Origin: Caldilineae bacterium
Lineage (GTDB): Bacteria; Chloroflexota; Anaerolineae; J102
Direction of reading: 5' to 3'
Assembly: GCA_011176555.1 (NCBI GenBank)
Contig: DUEF01000322.1
Coordinates: forward strand, 1 to 10,940
Length of the DNA: 10,940 bases
Shown here in pieces: positions 1 through 5,928 of the stretch. A program made the translations under genes and the position numbers. Under the pieces are notes generated by a model. That model saw nothing but the letters and a program-made list of their open reading frames with translations. It had not been told where the DNA came from and ran no database searches. Every line of letters starts with the position of its first letter. Positions within the stretch are counted from its first letter, which is position 1.

Positions 1-414
1 ATACAGCGTCTCGCCTGCCAGAGGATGATTGAAGTCCAAAACGACGTTCTCGTCGTTGACTTCCGCCACCCAGGCCAGGAATTCTTGCTGGGTTTCTTGG
101 TCGTAAAGATCCAATTCCATGCCAGGCTCCAATTCCATACCCTCGGGGAAGAGGTCAAGCGAGAGGACTTCATAGGCCGTATCGTCGCGCTCGCCATAAC
201 CGGCGGCAGGTTCCACGATAACGTCCTTCTCGTCGCCAACGGTCATACCGTACAGGGCGTTTTCCAGGCCGGGAATGACCTCTTCATAGCCCTGAAGGAT
301 AACCAACGGACCCACCTCTACAGATGAGTCAATGATTTCACTGTCGGCCGAACGAAGCGTGTAGTGAAGACTCACGACAACGCCATCGGCCACTGTGGTA
401 TCCGGATTTGCCAT
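1..414 (-). CDS. SlyD-like FKBP-type peptidyl-prolyl cis-trans isomerase, C-terminus cut by window edge
   Basis: My translation of the complement gives 138 residues from ATG at 414-412, still open at the left edge. Residues 11-70 form an FKBP fold with the signature GYEEVIPGLENAL at 42-54. About residues 70-125 form the insert-in-flap (chaperone) domain typical of SlyD, and the FKBP strand resumes near residue 124 (NVVLDFNHPLAG). Such proteins catalyse proline isomerisation and act as cytoplasmic folding chaperones. The usual SlyD histidine-rich metal-binding tail would lie beyond the window, so metal binding cannot be judged. The start lies only 11 nt after the csp stop and I see no Shine-Dalgarno motif, so translation may be coupled to csp. 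The family call is firm; slyD orthology specifically is an inference. Confidence 0.9.
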   Translation of the reverse strand, partial: MANPDTTVADGVVVSLHYTLRSADSEIIDSSVEVGPLVILQGYEEVIPGLENALYGMTVGDEKDVIVEPAAGYGERDDTAYEVLSLDLFPEGMELEPGMELDLYDQETQQEFLAWVAEVNDENVVLDFNHPLAGETLY

Positions 415-425
415 CACTTGAAAAC

Positions 426-638
426 TTAGGCCTTGACGACGTCGACGGCTTGCTGGCCTTTGGGGCCTTCGGCTACGCCGAATTCGACTCGTTGGCCTTC
501 GCTCAGGCTGCGAAAGCCTTCAGATTGGATGGCTGAGAAATGTACAAAAACATCAGCCTGGCCGCTGTCGCGCTCGATAAAGCCGTAGCCTTTCGAGTCG
601 TTGAACCACTTGACGATTCCGGTTTCACGTTGTGACAT
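426..638 (-). CDS. CspA-family cold-shock protein
   Basis: This is a 70-residue single cold-shock domain of normal family length. RNP1 (KGYGFI, residues 16-21) and RNP2 (VFVHF, 30-34) are intact, and the N-terminal GIVKWFN strand and C-terminal PQA-like strand (GQQAVDVV) are both present. Proteins of this family bind single-stranded RNA and DNA in the cytoplasm and melt RNA secondary structure, classically after a temperature drop. The ATG at 638 is supported by an AGGAG motif at 649-653, 10 nt upstream. A long structured leader precedes it and a SlyD-like gene follows 11 nt downstream, suggesting a two-gene operon. Which Csp paralogue this is, and whether it is cold-inducible, cannot be told from sequence. 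Confidence 0.97.
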   Translation of the reverse strand: MSQRETGIVKWFNDSKGYGFIERDSGQADVFVHFSAIQSEGFRSLSEGQRVEFGVAEGPKGQQAVDVVKA

Positions 639-864
639 GGTGTTTCATCTCCTTTTGAGACAGGGGGCGACGCATAGATAGTCTGTCTCAGAGACACAAA
701 AAAACGCCCGAGACCTGTTCATTCCGGGCGGCATTCTTGATCCTGCATTCAGAACATTCAGCGTCTTACAAAAAATAGTTGGTGCATCCACTTACGGAGG
801 AAGACCGCGGCTGACAGTCTCATCGAGTCTTTGTCAGTTTGAAGTCACGCCACCGCTGTGACAA
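639..864 (-). promoter_or_regulatory. Long structured leader of the csp mRNA (predicted)
   Basis: If transcription starts just after the -10 box at 871-876, the csp leader is about 225 nt, comparable in scale to the long leaders of known cspA genes. Visible structures are a hairpin (arms 811-816 and 832-837, CTGACA/TGTCAG in the RNA, with an inner CTC/GAG), the terminator-like hairpin 705-730, and a GTCTC/GAGAC palindrome at 684-696. The segment at 683-689 is also fully complementary (7 bp) to 657-663, just upstream of the ribosome-binding site. These pairings are read from the sequence; a regulatory role is inferred. Confidence 0.5.
698..730 (-). terminator. Intrinsic terminator-like hairpin inside the csp leader
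   Basis: Arms 725-730 and 705-710 pair perfectly (CGCCCG/CGGGCG) around a 14-nt loop. On the minus strand they are followed directly by seven U (698-704). There is no T-run on the other side, so it acts only toward csp. It could terminate read-through from the sugar dehydrogenase gene, or attenuate csp from the promoter at 871-899, since it lies downstream of that promoter and about 60 nt before the csp start. Confidence 0.65.
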
Positions 865-870
865 TTACTA

Positions 871-899
871 ACTATACCCGATCCCATCAGAAAGATCAA
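871..899 (-). promoter_or_regulatory. Predicted sigma-70 promoter of csp
   Basis: On the minus strand a -35 box TTGATC (899-894) is followed after exactly 17 nt by a -10 box TATAGT (876-871), a 4/6 and 5/6 match to consensus. It lies in the gap just after the sugar dehydrogenase stop codon (909-911) and points at csp. Confidence 0.6.
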
Positions 900-908
900 A
901 ATCCTCCA

Positions 909-2243
909 TCACTGATCATTGACCGCCGCCAAACGATGCACGGCGCCGCCCAGATCCAAAACATACAGCTCACCCATTTCGTCCTCGCCAAACGAAGCGA
1001 TGTTTAGATCACTGGCAAAGACCCTTGCATTTCGCCAACCGCCGTCATCACCCCGCCGCAAAGCCCATACGAAACCAGTGCAATAATCCGCATAAAAGTA
1101 AACACCCGTCAATTGCGGATAATCCTGTCCCCGGTAGATGTAGCCGCCGGTGATCGAGCAACCCTGATCGTGGCCATACTCGACCACAGGCATGGTGATC
1201 CCTGCCGTATCACATCCATCAGCCGGTTCGAAGCAATGCGTTCCCTCGGTGGTGTCCCAGCCGTAGTGCTCGCCCCCCGAGCTCTGCGCTGGCTGATAAT
1301 CGACTTCCTCCCACTTGTTTTGGCCGACATCGGCGATGTACAGGTCGCCAATGAGGCGGTCGAAAGAAAAACGCCAGGGGTTGCGCAATCCGTAGGCCCA
1401 GATCTCAGCGCGGACATCGTTTCGTTCGATGAAAGGGTTGTCGTGGGGGATGGCGTAAGCTTCCTGCCCGGACACGACAATGCGTAGCATTTTGCCCAGT
1501 AACGCGCCCAGATTTTCGGCATTATCCCAGGGATCGTTGGCGTTGCCGCCATCGCCTGTGCCGATATAGAGATAGCCATCAGGGCCGAATTGGAGTTGGC
1601 CGCCGTTGTGGTTGGCCGCGGGCTGATCGATGGTGAGGATCACTTGCCCTGACGACGTGTCGGCCACGTTCGGATCATCCGACACCCGGTAACGGGCGAT
1701 GGTCGTGTCGCCGTCACCGGTGCGGCTGGTGTAGTTGACGTAGAATTCACCATTTTGCTCGTAATCCGGAGCGAAGGCGATGCTGAGCAAACCCTGTTCC
1801 GATGATTTGGACGCCACCACGTCGGAGATGTCAAGGAAGGGATTGTCCAGAACCCGACCATCGGCGATGATGCTCACCCGCCCTGTTTTCTCGACCAGAA
1901 AGATGCGACCGCTGCCGTCGCCAGCATGGGTGAGATAGGTGATCTGGCGGGGGACGGAAACAAAGGGTTCGAGCGAGATGGATGGTGGAAAGATGCTGGG
2001 AATAGGCGTCGGCTCAGGCGCAGATGTGGCAATGGGAAGAGGTGTTGGCCCTGGCGTTTCAGGCGTTTCGCCGAGCATTTCGGGCGTTGCGGCGGCACGG
2101 ATCGGCGTGGAGGTTGCAGCGGGCTCCGGCGTCGTCACTGGCGGCGTGATCACCTCGATCGGCGCTGCCGGCGATGAAACACCAGCGCAGGCCGCGAGCA
2201 GCAGCAAAAAAATCAGCAGGGAGGGCAAAGCGAGACGGTGCAT
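909..2243 (-). CDS. Lipoprotein PQQ-dependent aldose sugar dehydrogenase (GSDH fold)
   Basis: The 444-residue product is a soluble-type quinoprotein sugar dehydrogenase that oxidises aldoses to lactones using PQQ. Residues 1-19 are a lipoprotein signal peptide with lipobox LAAC (Cys19), so it should be tethered to the outer face of the membrane. Residues 25-90 are a Pro/Thr-rich linker. From about 93 to 440 runs a six-bladed beta-propeller: GLLSIAFAPD (151-160), NHNGGQLQFGPDGYLYIGTGDGG (211-233) with the expected catalytic His212, and the PQQ-contacting-type motif YGLRNPWRFSFD (284-295). Four cysteines (337, 344, 362, 388) could form disulfides. The start is set by the signal peptide because no clear ribosome-binding site precedes it. 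Substrate and electron acceptor are unknown; no PQQ biosynthesis genes are visible here. It has its own predicted promoter. Confidence 0.9.
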   Translation of the reverse strand: MHRLALPSLLIFLLLLAACAGVSSPAAPIEVITPPVTTPEPAATSTPIRAAATPEMLGETPETPGPTPLPIATSAPEPTPIPSIFPPSISLEPFVSVPRQITYLTHAGDGSGRIFLVEKTGRVSIIADGRVLDNPFLDISDVVASKSSEQGLLSIAFAPDYEQNGEFYVNYTSRTGDGDTTIARYRVSDDPNVADTSSGQVILTIDQPAANHNGGQLQFGPDGYLYIGTGDGGNANDPWDNAENLGALLGKMLRIVVSGQEAYAIPHDNPFIERNDVRAEIWAYGLRNPWRFSFDRLIGDLYIADVGQNKWEEVDYQPAQSSGGEHYGWDTTEGTHCFEPADGCDTAGITMPVVEYGHDQGCSITGGYIYRGQDYPQLTGVYFYADYCTGFVWALRRGDDGGWRNARVFASDLNIASFGEDEMGELYVLDLGGAVHRLAAVNDQ

Positions 2244-2279
2244 GCAGTGGGCTAGGGGATGAATAAGGTTCTTCCAAAT

Positions 2280-2308
2280 ATTTTAGCACTACCCATCGAT
2301 GCCGTCAC
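2280..2308 (-). promoter_or_regulatory. Predicted promoter of the sugar dehydrogenase gene
   Basis: The minus strand shows GTGACG (2308-2303), a 17-nt spacer, then TAAAAT (2285-2280). These match consensus at 4/6 and 5/6. Initiation would fall about 30 nt before the ATG at 2243. The rest of 2244-2415 shows no further gene I can support. Confidence 0.45.
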
Positions 2309-2415
2309 ACGGTTTGATGCAGAAAGCCATGCGACGCCACAAGTAAACAGAGACACGGCAACGACGCCAGAACAAGTCAAAGCGTTGTTGGAAAACCTGA
2401 AGCAACTTGGGGCAC

Positions 2416-2443
2416 AAAATAACCCCTCAAAAAGGGGCATTTT
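2416..2443 (-). terminator. Terminator of the rnpB-tRNA transcription unit
   Basis: The minus strand forms CCCCT (2437-2433), a 5-nt loop, then AGGGG (2427-2423). The stem is flanked by complementary AAAAT and ATTTT tracts (2439-2443 and 2416-2420) that extend it and supply the U-rich tail. It lies about 18 nt after the end of tRNA-His, the last gene of the unit. Its symmetry means it could work in both directions. Confidence 0.7.
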
Positions 2444-2461
2444 GTATCCCGACAAACAAAG

Positions 2462-2535
2462 GGTGACCAACGGGGCTTGAACCCGTAACCTCCTGGGCCA
2501 CAACCAGGTGCTCTACCTATTGAGCTATGGCCACC
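2462..2535 (-). tRNA. tRNA-His (GTG)
   Basis: A full cloverleaf is readable: acceptor GTGGCCA/TGGTCAC, D stem GCTC/GAGC, anticodon loop TTGTGGC with anticodon GTG, and T stem ACGGG/CCCGT. The histidine-specific extra G(-1) is encoded at 2535 and faces discriminator C73 at 2462, the expected HisRS identity pair. CCA is not encoded (CTT follows C73). It is the last gene of the tRNA run. Confidence 0.97.
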
Positions 2536-2541
2536 ACGTAG

Positions 2542-2580
2542 AAGATGCTTTGCCCAATGGCCGTTCTAATTTCGCATCTT
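2542..2580 (-). other. Spacer hairpin between tRNA-Gln and tRNA-His
   Basis: Seven-base arms AAGATGC/GCATCTT (2580-2574 and 2548-2542 on the minus strand) enclose a 25-nt loop in the 49-nt spacer. No U-tract follows, so it is more likely a processing structure than a terminator. The function is a guess. Confidence 0.35.
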
Positions 2581-2584
2581 GTAG

Positions 2585-2656
2585 CTGGCGGGCAGGGACT
2601 CGAACCCCGACAGGCGGCTCCAAAGGCCGCAGTCCTGCCAATTAGACGACCCGCCA
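2585..2656 (-). tRNA. tRNA-Gln (TTG)
   Basis: The acceptor stem is TGGCGGG/CCCGCCA, starting with the U1 usual for bacterial tRNA-Gln, with discriminator G73. The anticodon stem GCGGC/GCCGC holds loop CTTTGGA, giving anticodon TTG. The T-loop is TTCGAGT. CCA is not encoded (CTA follows). It lies 15 nt downstream of tRNA-Phe. Confidence 0.97.
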
Positions 2657-2671
2657 AAAGAGAGAAAAAGG

Positions 2672-2744
2672 TGCCGAGGGGCAGACTTGAACTGCCGACA
2701 CCGCAATTTTCAGTCGCGTGCTCTACCAACTGAGCTACCTCGGC
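2672..2744 (-). tRNA. tRNA-Phe (GAA)
   Basis: The acceptor stem is GCCGAGG/CCTCGGC with A73. The D arm is GCTC...GAGC. The anticodon loop CTGAAAA gives anticodon GAA, and the T arm is canonical with TTCAAGT. The genomic 3' end reads ACCT, so CCA is not fully encoded and must be completed after transcription. Confidence 0.97.
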
Positions 2745-2751
2745 AAAGAAA

Positions 2752-2783
2752 CAAGAGGGTCAGCACTTGTTTCAACCCTCTTG
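2752..2783 (-). other. Terminator-like hairpin within the tRNA cluster (between Gly and Phe)
   Basis: A perfect 9-bp stem CAAGAGGGT/ACCCTCTTG (2783-2775 with 2760-2752) has a 14-nt loop and is followed on the minus strand by a U-rich stretch (TTTCTTT). It sits between the third and fourth tRNA. It resembles a weak terminator or an RNA-processing signal. No convincing new promoter fits between it and tRNA-Phe, so full termination here would silence three tRNAs; partial attenuation or processing is more likely. Confidence 0.5.
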
Positions 2784-2791
2784 CGGTGATA

Positions 2792-2865
<74 letters not shown>

Positions 2866-2907
2866 AAAATAAATCTTATACTAACACGAACTGGTACGCT
2901 TGCAAAG

Positions 2908-2980
<73 letters not shown>

Positions 2981-2999
2981 GCGTTGGGCGCTCGCCTGC

Positions 3000-3086
3000 T
3001 GGTGCCGACGAGAGGACTCGAACCTCCACGACCTGTCGGTCAACAGATCCTAAGTCTGTCGCGTCTGCCATTTCCGCCACGTCGGC
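3000..3086 (-). tRNA. tRNA-Leu (TAG), class II, CCA encoded
   Basis: The acceptor stem is GCCGACG/CGTCGGC with A73. The anticodon loop CTTAGGA between ACAGA and TCTGT gives anticodon TAG. A long class II variable arm follows, then T-loop TTCGAGT. This is the only tRNA in the cluster followed by a genomic CCA (3002-3000), which may be chance. It is the first tRNA after rnpB, only about 30 nt from the predicted 3' end of that RNA. Confidence 0.97.
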
Positions 3087-3116
3087 AAGGTGTTGGTCTA
3101 CTTGTCGGCGACAAAT

Positions 3117-3578
3117 GAAAAAGTGGATGTACCCCCGATTCTGTTACAGACGTTTTTGTCTGCTACCGCCATCTGTCTCACACCGATGAATCGGCGTGGT
3201 GACGCCTGGTTTGCCGGGTGTTATCCGGCCTCACCGGCAGTCACTGCGACGAGATCAAACCAGTGTGTATCACGCCAGCCTGACCCACTCGCCTTGCTCC
3301 CGGTTGCACGCTCGCCTAGCCGGACGTATCTCTACGACCGCTGGTGGGCTCTTACCCCACCCTTTCAGCCCTTACCCGCACCCTGGTCGGATGCCAGGGC
3401 CGCTGGCGGGACTACTCTCTGTTGCGGTTGTAGTCACCAGGCCATTGCTGGTCTGGCGCCCTCACTTGCTGTTTCGTGAGGCAACCTTGCCATCGCAATC
3501 GATGGCCGGGAGTCGGGAAGTTCCTCTACCAATGACAACATGAAGTCGATACTGGCAGCGGCGGTTCTCCACTTATTT
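3117..3578 (-). ncRNA. rnpB: RNase P RNA (catalytic subunit of ribonuclease P)
   Basis: This is the ribozyme subunit of RNase P, which removes 5' leaders from precursor tRNAs. The minus strand carries the universally conserved blocks in the right order. The CR-I-like GAGGAACTTCCCGACTCC lies at 3526-3509. The hallmark GGTAAGGG(C)TGAAAGGGTG...GGTAAGAG...CACCAGCG block lies at 3376-3338. GGGAGCAAGG lies near 3302-3293, and the CR-V ACAGAA at 3144-3139. P1 can close the molecule: AAGTGGA (3574-3568) pairs perfectly with TCCACTT (3127-3121). P3 is seen just inside it. The domain order suggests a type A RNA of about 450 nt, on the long side. The ends are set from P1 and are approximate by about 10-40 nt, since the promoter lies about 40 nt further upstream. 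CR-I deviates slightly from the usual GAGGAAAGTCC. Protein-coding frames across this region are spurious. Confidence 0.93.
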
Positions 3579-3621
3579 CGGACGATGCCGTGTTAGCTGT
3601 TAATGTTCAAAAGCGAAGTGT

Positions 3622-3650
3622 ATTATACCCAGGGCTGATGTCCGTGTCAA
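3622..3650 (-). promoter_or_regulatory. Perfect-consensus sigma-70 promoter driving rnpB and the tRNAs
   Basis: The minus strand reads TTGACA (3650-3645), exactly 17 nt, then TATAAT (3627-3622): 12 of 12 consensus bases at optimal spacing. Initiation would be near 3615, about 40 nt before the predicted P1 of rnpB, so a short 5' leader may be trimmed. Such strength fits a stable-RNA unit. Confidence 0.9.
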
Positions 3651-3710
3651 ATCAAAACGCGGTAGTGCTGTCCACTCCGGCGGGCGTCACTCAGCGGGCC
3701 TTCAGAAATT

Positions 3711-3862
3711 TCACCGCAACATGAGCGGCATGTGGAGGTGCTCGGTGAGAGGCGGGCCGGCATTGATGCTGACGGCGAACGCGTCCCACTGGCCCGATCC
3801 AGGTCTGACCGGCGAGCCCCAATCGCCATAAACGACGAAACTCTCCCTGGCCAGGATAGGGC
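3711..3862 (-). pseudogene. Decayed 3' coding remnant of a probable secreted protein
   Basis: One minus-strand frame ending at TGA 3713-3711 has strongly coding-like codon use, with almost every third position G or C. It reads about 50 residues, including SFVVYGDWGSPVRPG, WDAFAVSINAGP and the C-terminus HLHMPLMLR. No credible start or N-terminal domain is attached. Upstream the frame enters the 18-bp inverted repeat and hits a stop shortly after (near 3914). The last residues resemble the YLPLLL tail of the 93-residue protein next door. I read it as the leftover 3' end of another secreted protein gene, possibly truncated where the inverted repeat now sits. The original function is not recognisable. 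Confidence 0.45.
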
Positions 3863-3863
3863 A

Positions 3864-3913
3864 AAGACGCCCCCTGTATCTACCTTTGCCGGTGCAGATA
3901 CAGGGGGCGTCTT
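3864..3913 (-). terminator. Perfect 18-bp inverted repeat; likely terminator of the secreted-protein gene row
   Basis: Arms 3864-3881 and 3896-3913 are perfectly complementary over 18 bp, with a 14-nt loop. It lies 40 nt after the stop of the 93-residue gene. The minus-strand tail after the stem is only weakly U-rich (CTTTGCCC), so it could instead be a mobile REP-like palindrome or a 3'-end stabilising hairpin. A competing 7-bp pairing between the loop (3884-3890) and the downstream flank (3860-3866) is also possible. Strand is assigned from the neighbouring genes. Confidence 0.55.
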
Positions 3914-3953
3914 AATTCTCAGATACGCCGTACTTCCGAAGGACAGGAAGATG

Positions 3954-4235
3954 CTACTCCGAAAGCAGGAGGAGGGGCAGATACACCGGCGATTCGGCGC
4001 CTGCGGCTCCGCACAGGTATCCCGCACAGAGTCCATAGCTCCCACCGCTGCTGAGGCCTGCCAGAGGTTGGCCGATGGCGCTATCCAGCCCATAACCGCC
4101 GCCCTCGCTGTGGCCGCCGCTGGCGATGACCCACCAATCCAGGCCATAGCCGCCAGTAGCTCCCGCCAGCGTAGCGCTGACGAACAGCAGGATGAGGCCC
4201 AAAATCAGGGCGACTGCCAGAATACTTTTGTTCAT
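3954..4235 (-). CDS. Small secreted glycine-rich protein with YLPL-type C-terminal tail
   Basis: The 93-residue product starts with a clear Sec signal peptide (residues 1 to about 24: MNK, then a long Leu/Ile/Val core). The mature part has three Gly/Tyr-rich repeats around GGYGLDWW, GGGYGLDS and GGSYGLCAG, with two cysteines (70, 75). It ends in SPVYLPLLLLSE. Short proteins of this style are, to my knowledge, frequent in Chloroflexota, but I know of no assigned function. The start is supported by AGGAGG at 4242-4247, 6 nt upstream. Its ATG overlaps the stop of the preceding gene (ATGA, 4235-4232), so the two are probably translationally coupled and work together outside the cell. The hydrophobic tail could be a sorting or anchoring signal; that is inference. 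Confidence 0.85.
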   Translation of the reverse strand: MNKSILAVALILGLILLFVSATLAGATGGYGLDWWVIASGGHSEGGGYGLDSAIGQPLAGLSSGGSYGLCAGYLCGAAGAESPVYLPLLLLSE

Positions 4236-5872
4236 CGTTTTCCTCCTGCTGCTTCCAGCGCACTCAGCCGTACGGCGATCTCGGCCAGTTGTTGATGAAG
4301 TTCGGCGTTTTCCGCTTGCAGCGTCTCAATCTGCTGCGCTTGCTCCTGATTTTGGCGATACAACGCCTGGATAGCAGCCAGGGACACGCCATCCGCATCC
4401 ATGGCATTGATATAGGTCTCGCCCTCGCCACCCAGATCGGGGAGCAGGGCGTTGAAGTCTTGAGCCATAGGCCCGATGTGACGAATATCAGCGTCCTGGG
4501 CCTTGTAGTTCCAGGTGCTGATCTCGATGGCGTCAAGCCTTTCCAGCAGGGTACGACTATCCACCGGCGTAAAATTCTCCTTGGCGTTGCGGTCGCTGAG
4601 GTTATTCCAGGAGCTACCATGTGGGGCTACATACACGCCACTGGTGTGAATGCTGTTCGTGTAAAAGGTGACGCCGCCGCTGGCCCGAGCTAACCATTGA
4701 TTCTTCCTGACGCTTTTGATGTCCTTGTCATTGGCGTCGCCCCAGACGAAACTGCCGTCGTGCAGGGCCTTGGCCTGATGTCCGGCCGCAAAGCTGCGCT
4801 CTCCCTGGGCCACGTTGGCCGAACCGCCAGGGATGGTTGATTCAGCGCCGCTGGCCAGATTGTTGGCGCCGCCGCCTATCGTGGCGTTCCACGAGCCCTG
4901 GGCCTGGTTTTTGCTGCCGCCAGCCACCACATTGCCGTATCCGGTGGCGTAATTCTTCTCGCCGCCGCCCACCGCAGTATATCGGAATGTTGCATGATTA
5001 TCATAGCCGCCCGCGACAGTGGCATCTGACGCGGTGGCGCTATTCAAACCGCCTCCGCAGACGGTGCTGAAATCGCCGGTGGCGACATTTCCGGTGGTGG
5101 ATTCTCCACTGATGCCGCCGCCGCATACGGTGGCCCCTGCGCCGCTGGCGACGTTCTTCTCGCCGCCGCCCACGGTGGCGTACTGTCCGGTGGCAAGATT
5201 TCCCTTGCCCCCGCCTACCGTGGCGTAGGTGTCGTTGGCGTCATGCCCGGCCTGGTTGCCAGCGCCACCTGACACCACGCTGTAACTGGCGTTGACTCGA
5301 TTCGCCATAGCATACTTCCCCCCGCCGCTGATGACAGCCCCTACCACGCCGTCAGCAAACCCGTTGTTGCCATAGCCGCCATGATAGTTCGGGCTGGCAT
5401 TTTGCTCAATGCTGTAAAAAGGGCCGGGCAAGCCCAGGGCTACAGGGGCTGGCCGGATAGGCTGTCGGGGCGAGAGCTTGACGTAGGTGTCGTCTGCACC
5501 CTGAGCCTGCAGAGAGTGAGGACGCACGCTCACTTCCAGCCATGTGAGCCTGCCCAAGGGGTGTCGTCCGAAATCCAGAGTTGTGACGAATTGTCCGCCG
5601 GTGACCGGGACATTAGACCGATAAAGGGTCGTCCCCAATTGCGAACCCCCGCTGTCTTTGTCGTAAAGGCGGAACCGAAAGTCGAATTGGCCATTGGCGG
5701 AAGCGCTGTTATGAGTCAAATTGCCCTGATAGGTGAAGGACGAGCCGAGAACGGTGTCGGGCGCTGCCGGCGCATCGACAGAGTCACCCCCCTGGGCGAG
5801 GGCCGCTGCACCGGTCAGGACCAATGCCAGCGCCATAAGCGCAACAACAAGGATGATGGTTTGTTTGTTCAT
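4232..5872 (-). CDS. Secreted fibre-like protein: YQG module, YadA-like head repeats, Peptidase S74 chaperone, coiled coil
   Basis: The protein has 546 residues from ATG 5872, chosen because AGGAGG lies 6 nt upstream (5879-5884) and a signal peptide follows at once (1-26, ending ALA). Residues 44-145 are a beta-rich module beginning SSFTYQG and ending RQPIRPAPVAL. Residues about 198-370 hold roughly ten 15-residue repeats of the form ATVGGGxxNxAxG, like the left-handed beta-roll heads of trimeric YadA-type adhesins. About 415-505 is a Peptidase S74 intramolecular chaperone with the SDRNAK motif giving the Ser426/Lys431 dyad, and about 503-540 is a coiled coil. By analogy with phage endosialidase tails, the S74 part should trimerise the fibre and then cut itself off before Ser426. 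No phage genes are nearby, so this looks like a cellular surface or extracellular fibre. Partner and receptor are unknown. A start at 5986 is possible but lacks support. Confidence 0.85.
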   Translation of the reverse strand: MNKQTIILVVALMALALVLTGAAALAQGGDSVDAPAAPDTVLGSSFTYQGNLTHNSASANGQFDFRFRLYDKDSGGSQLGTTLYRSNVPVTGGQFVTTLDFGRHPLGRLTWLEVSVRPHSLQAQGADDTYVKLSPRQPIRPAPVALGLPGPFYSIEQNASPNYHGGYGNNGFADGVVGAVISGGGKYAMANRVNASYSVVSGGAGNQAGHDANDTYATVGGGKGNLATGQYATVGGGEKNVASGAGATVCGGGISGESTTGNVATGDFSTVCGGGLNSATASDATVAGGYDNHATFRYTAVGGGEKNYATGYGNVVAGGSKNQAQGSWNATIGGGANNLASGAESTIPGGSANVAQGERSFAAGHQAKALHDGSFVWGDANDKDIKSVRKNQWLARASGGVTFYTNSIHTSGVYVAPHGSSWNNLSDRNAKENFTPVDSRTLLERLDAIEISTWNYKAQDADIRHIGPMAQDFNALLPDLGGEGETYINAMDADGVSLAAIQALYRQNQEQAQQIETLQAENAELHQQLAEIAVRLSALEAAGGKR

Positions 5873-5928
5873 GAGATGCCTCCTGGCTTCTGTTGAATGA
5901 TTGTGTATTGAGTGGAGATTTTTGTTGT

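Noticed and set aside
2259..2480. Plus-strand reading frame of 73 codons beginning MNKVLPN.
   Set aside because: It runs over the tRNA terminator and into tRNA-His, lies opposite the predicted sugar dehydrogenase promoter, and has no clear domain or well-spaced ribosome-binding site.
3090..3543. Two overlapping plus-strand frames of 115-129 codons.
   Set aside because: They are antisense to the strongly conserved blocks of RNase P RNA, and their translations are low-complexity and arginine/proline-rich.
3647..4295. Long frames on both strands (166 codons minus, 187 codons plus) across the 93-residue gene and the palindrome.
   Set aside because: The minus frame has poor codon use and no signal peptide, and reads through the 18-bp repeat. 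The plus frame is antisense to the well-supported secreted-protein genes.
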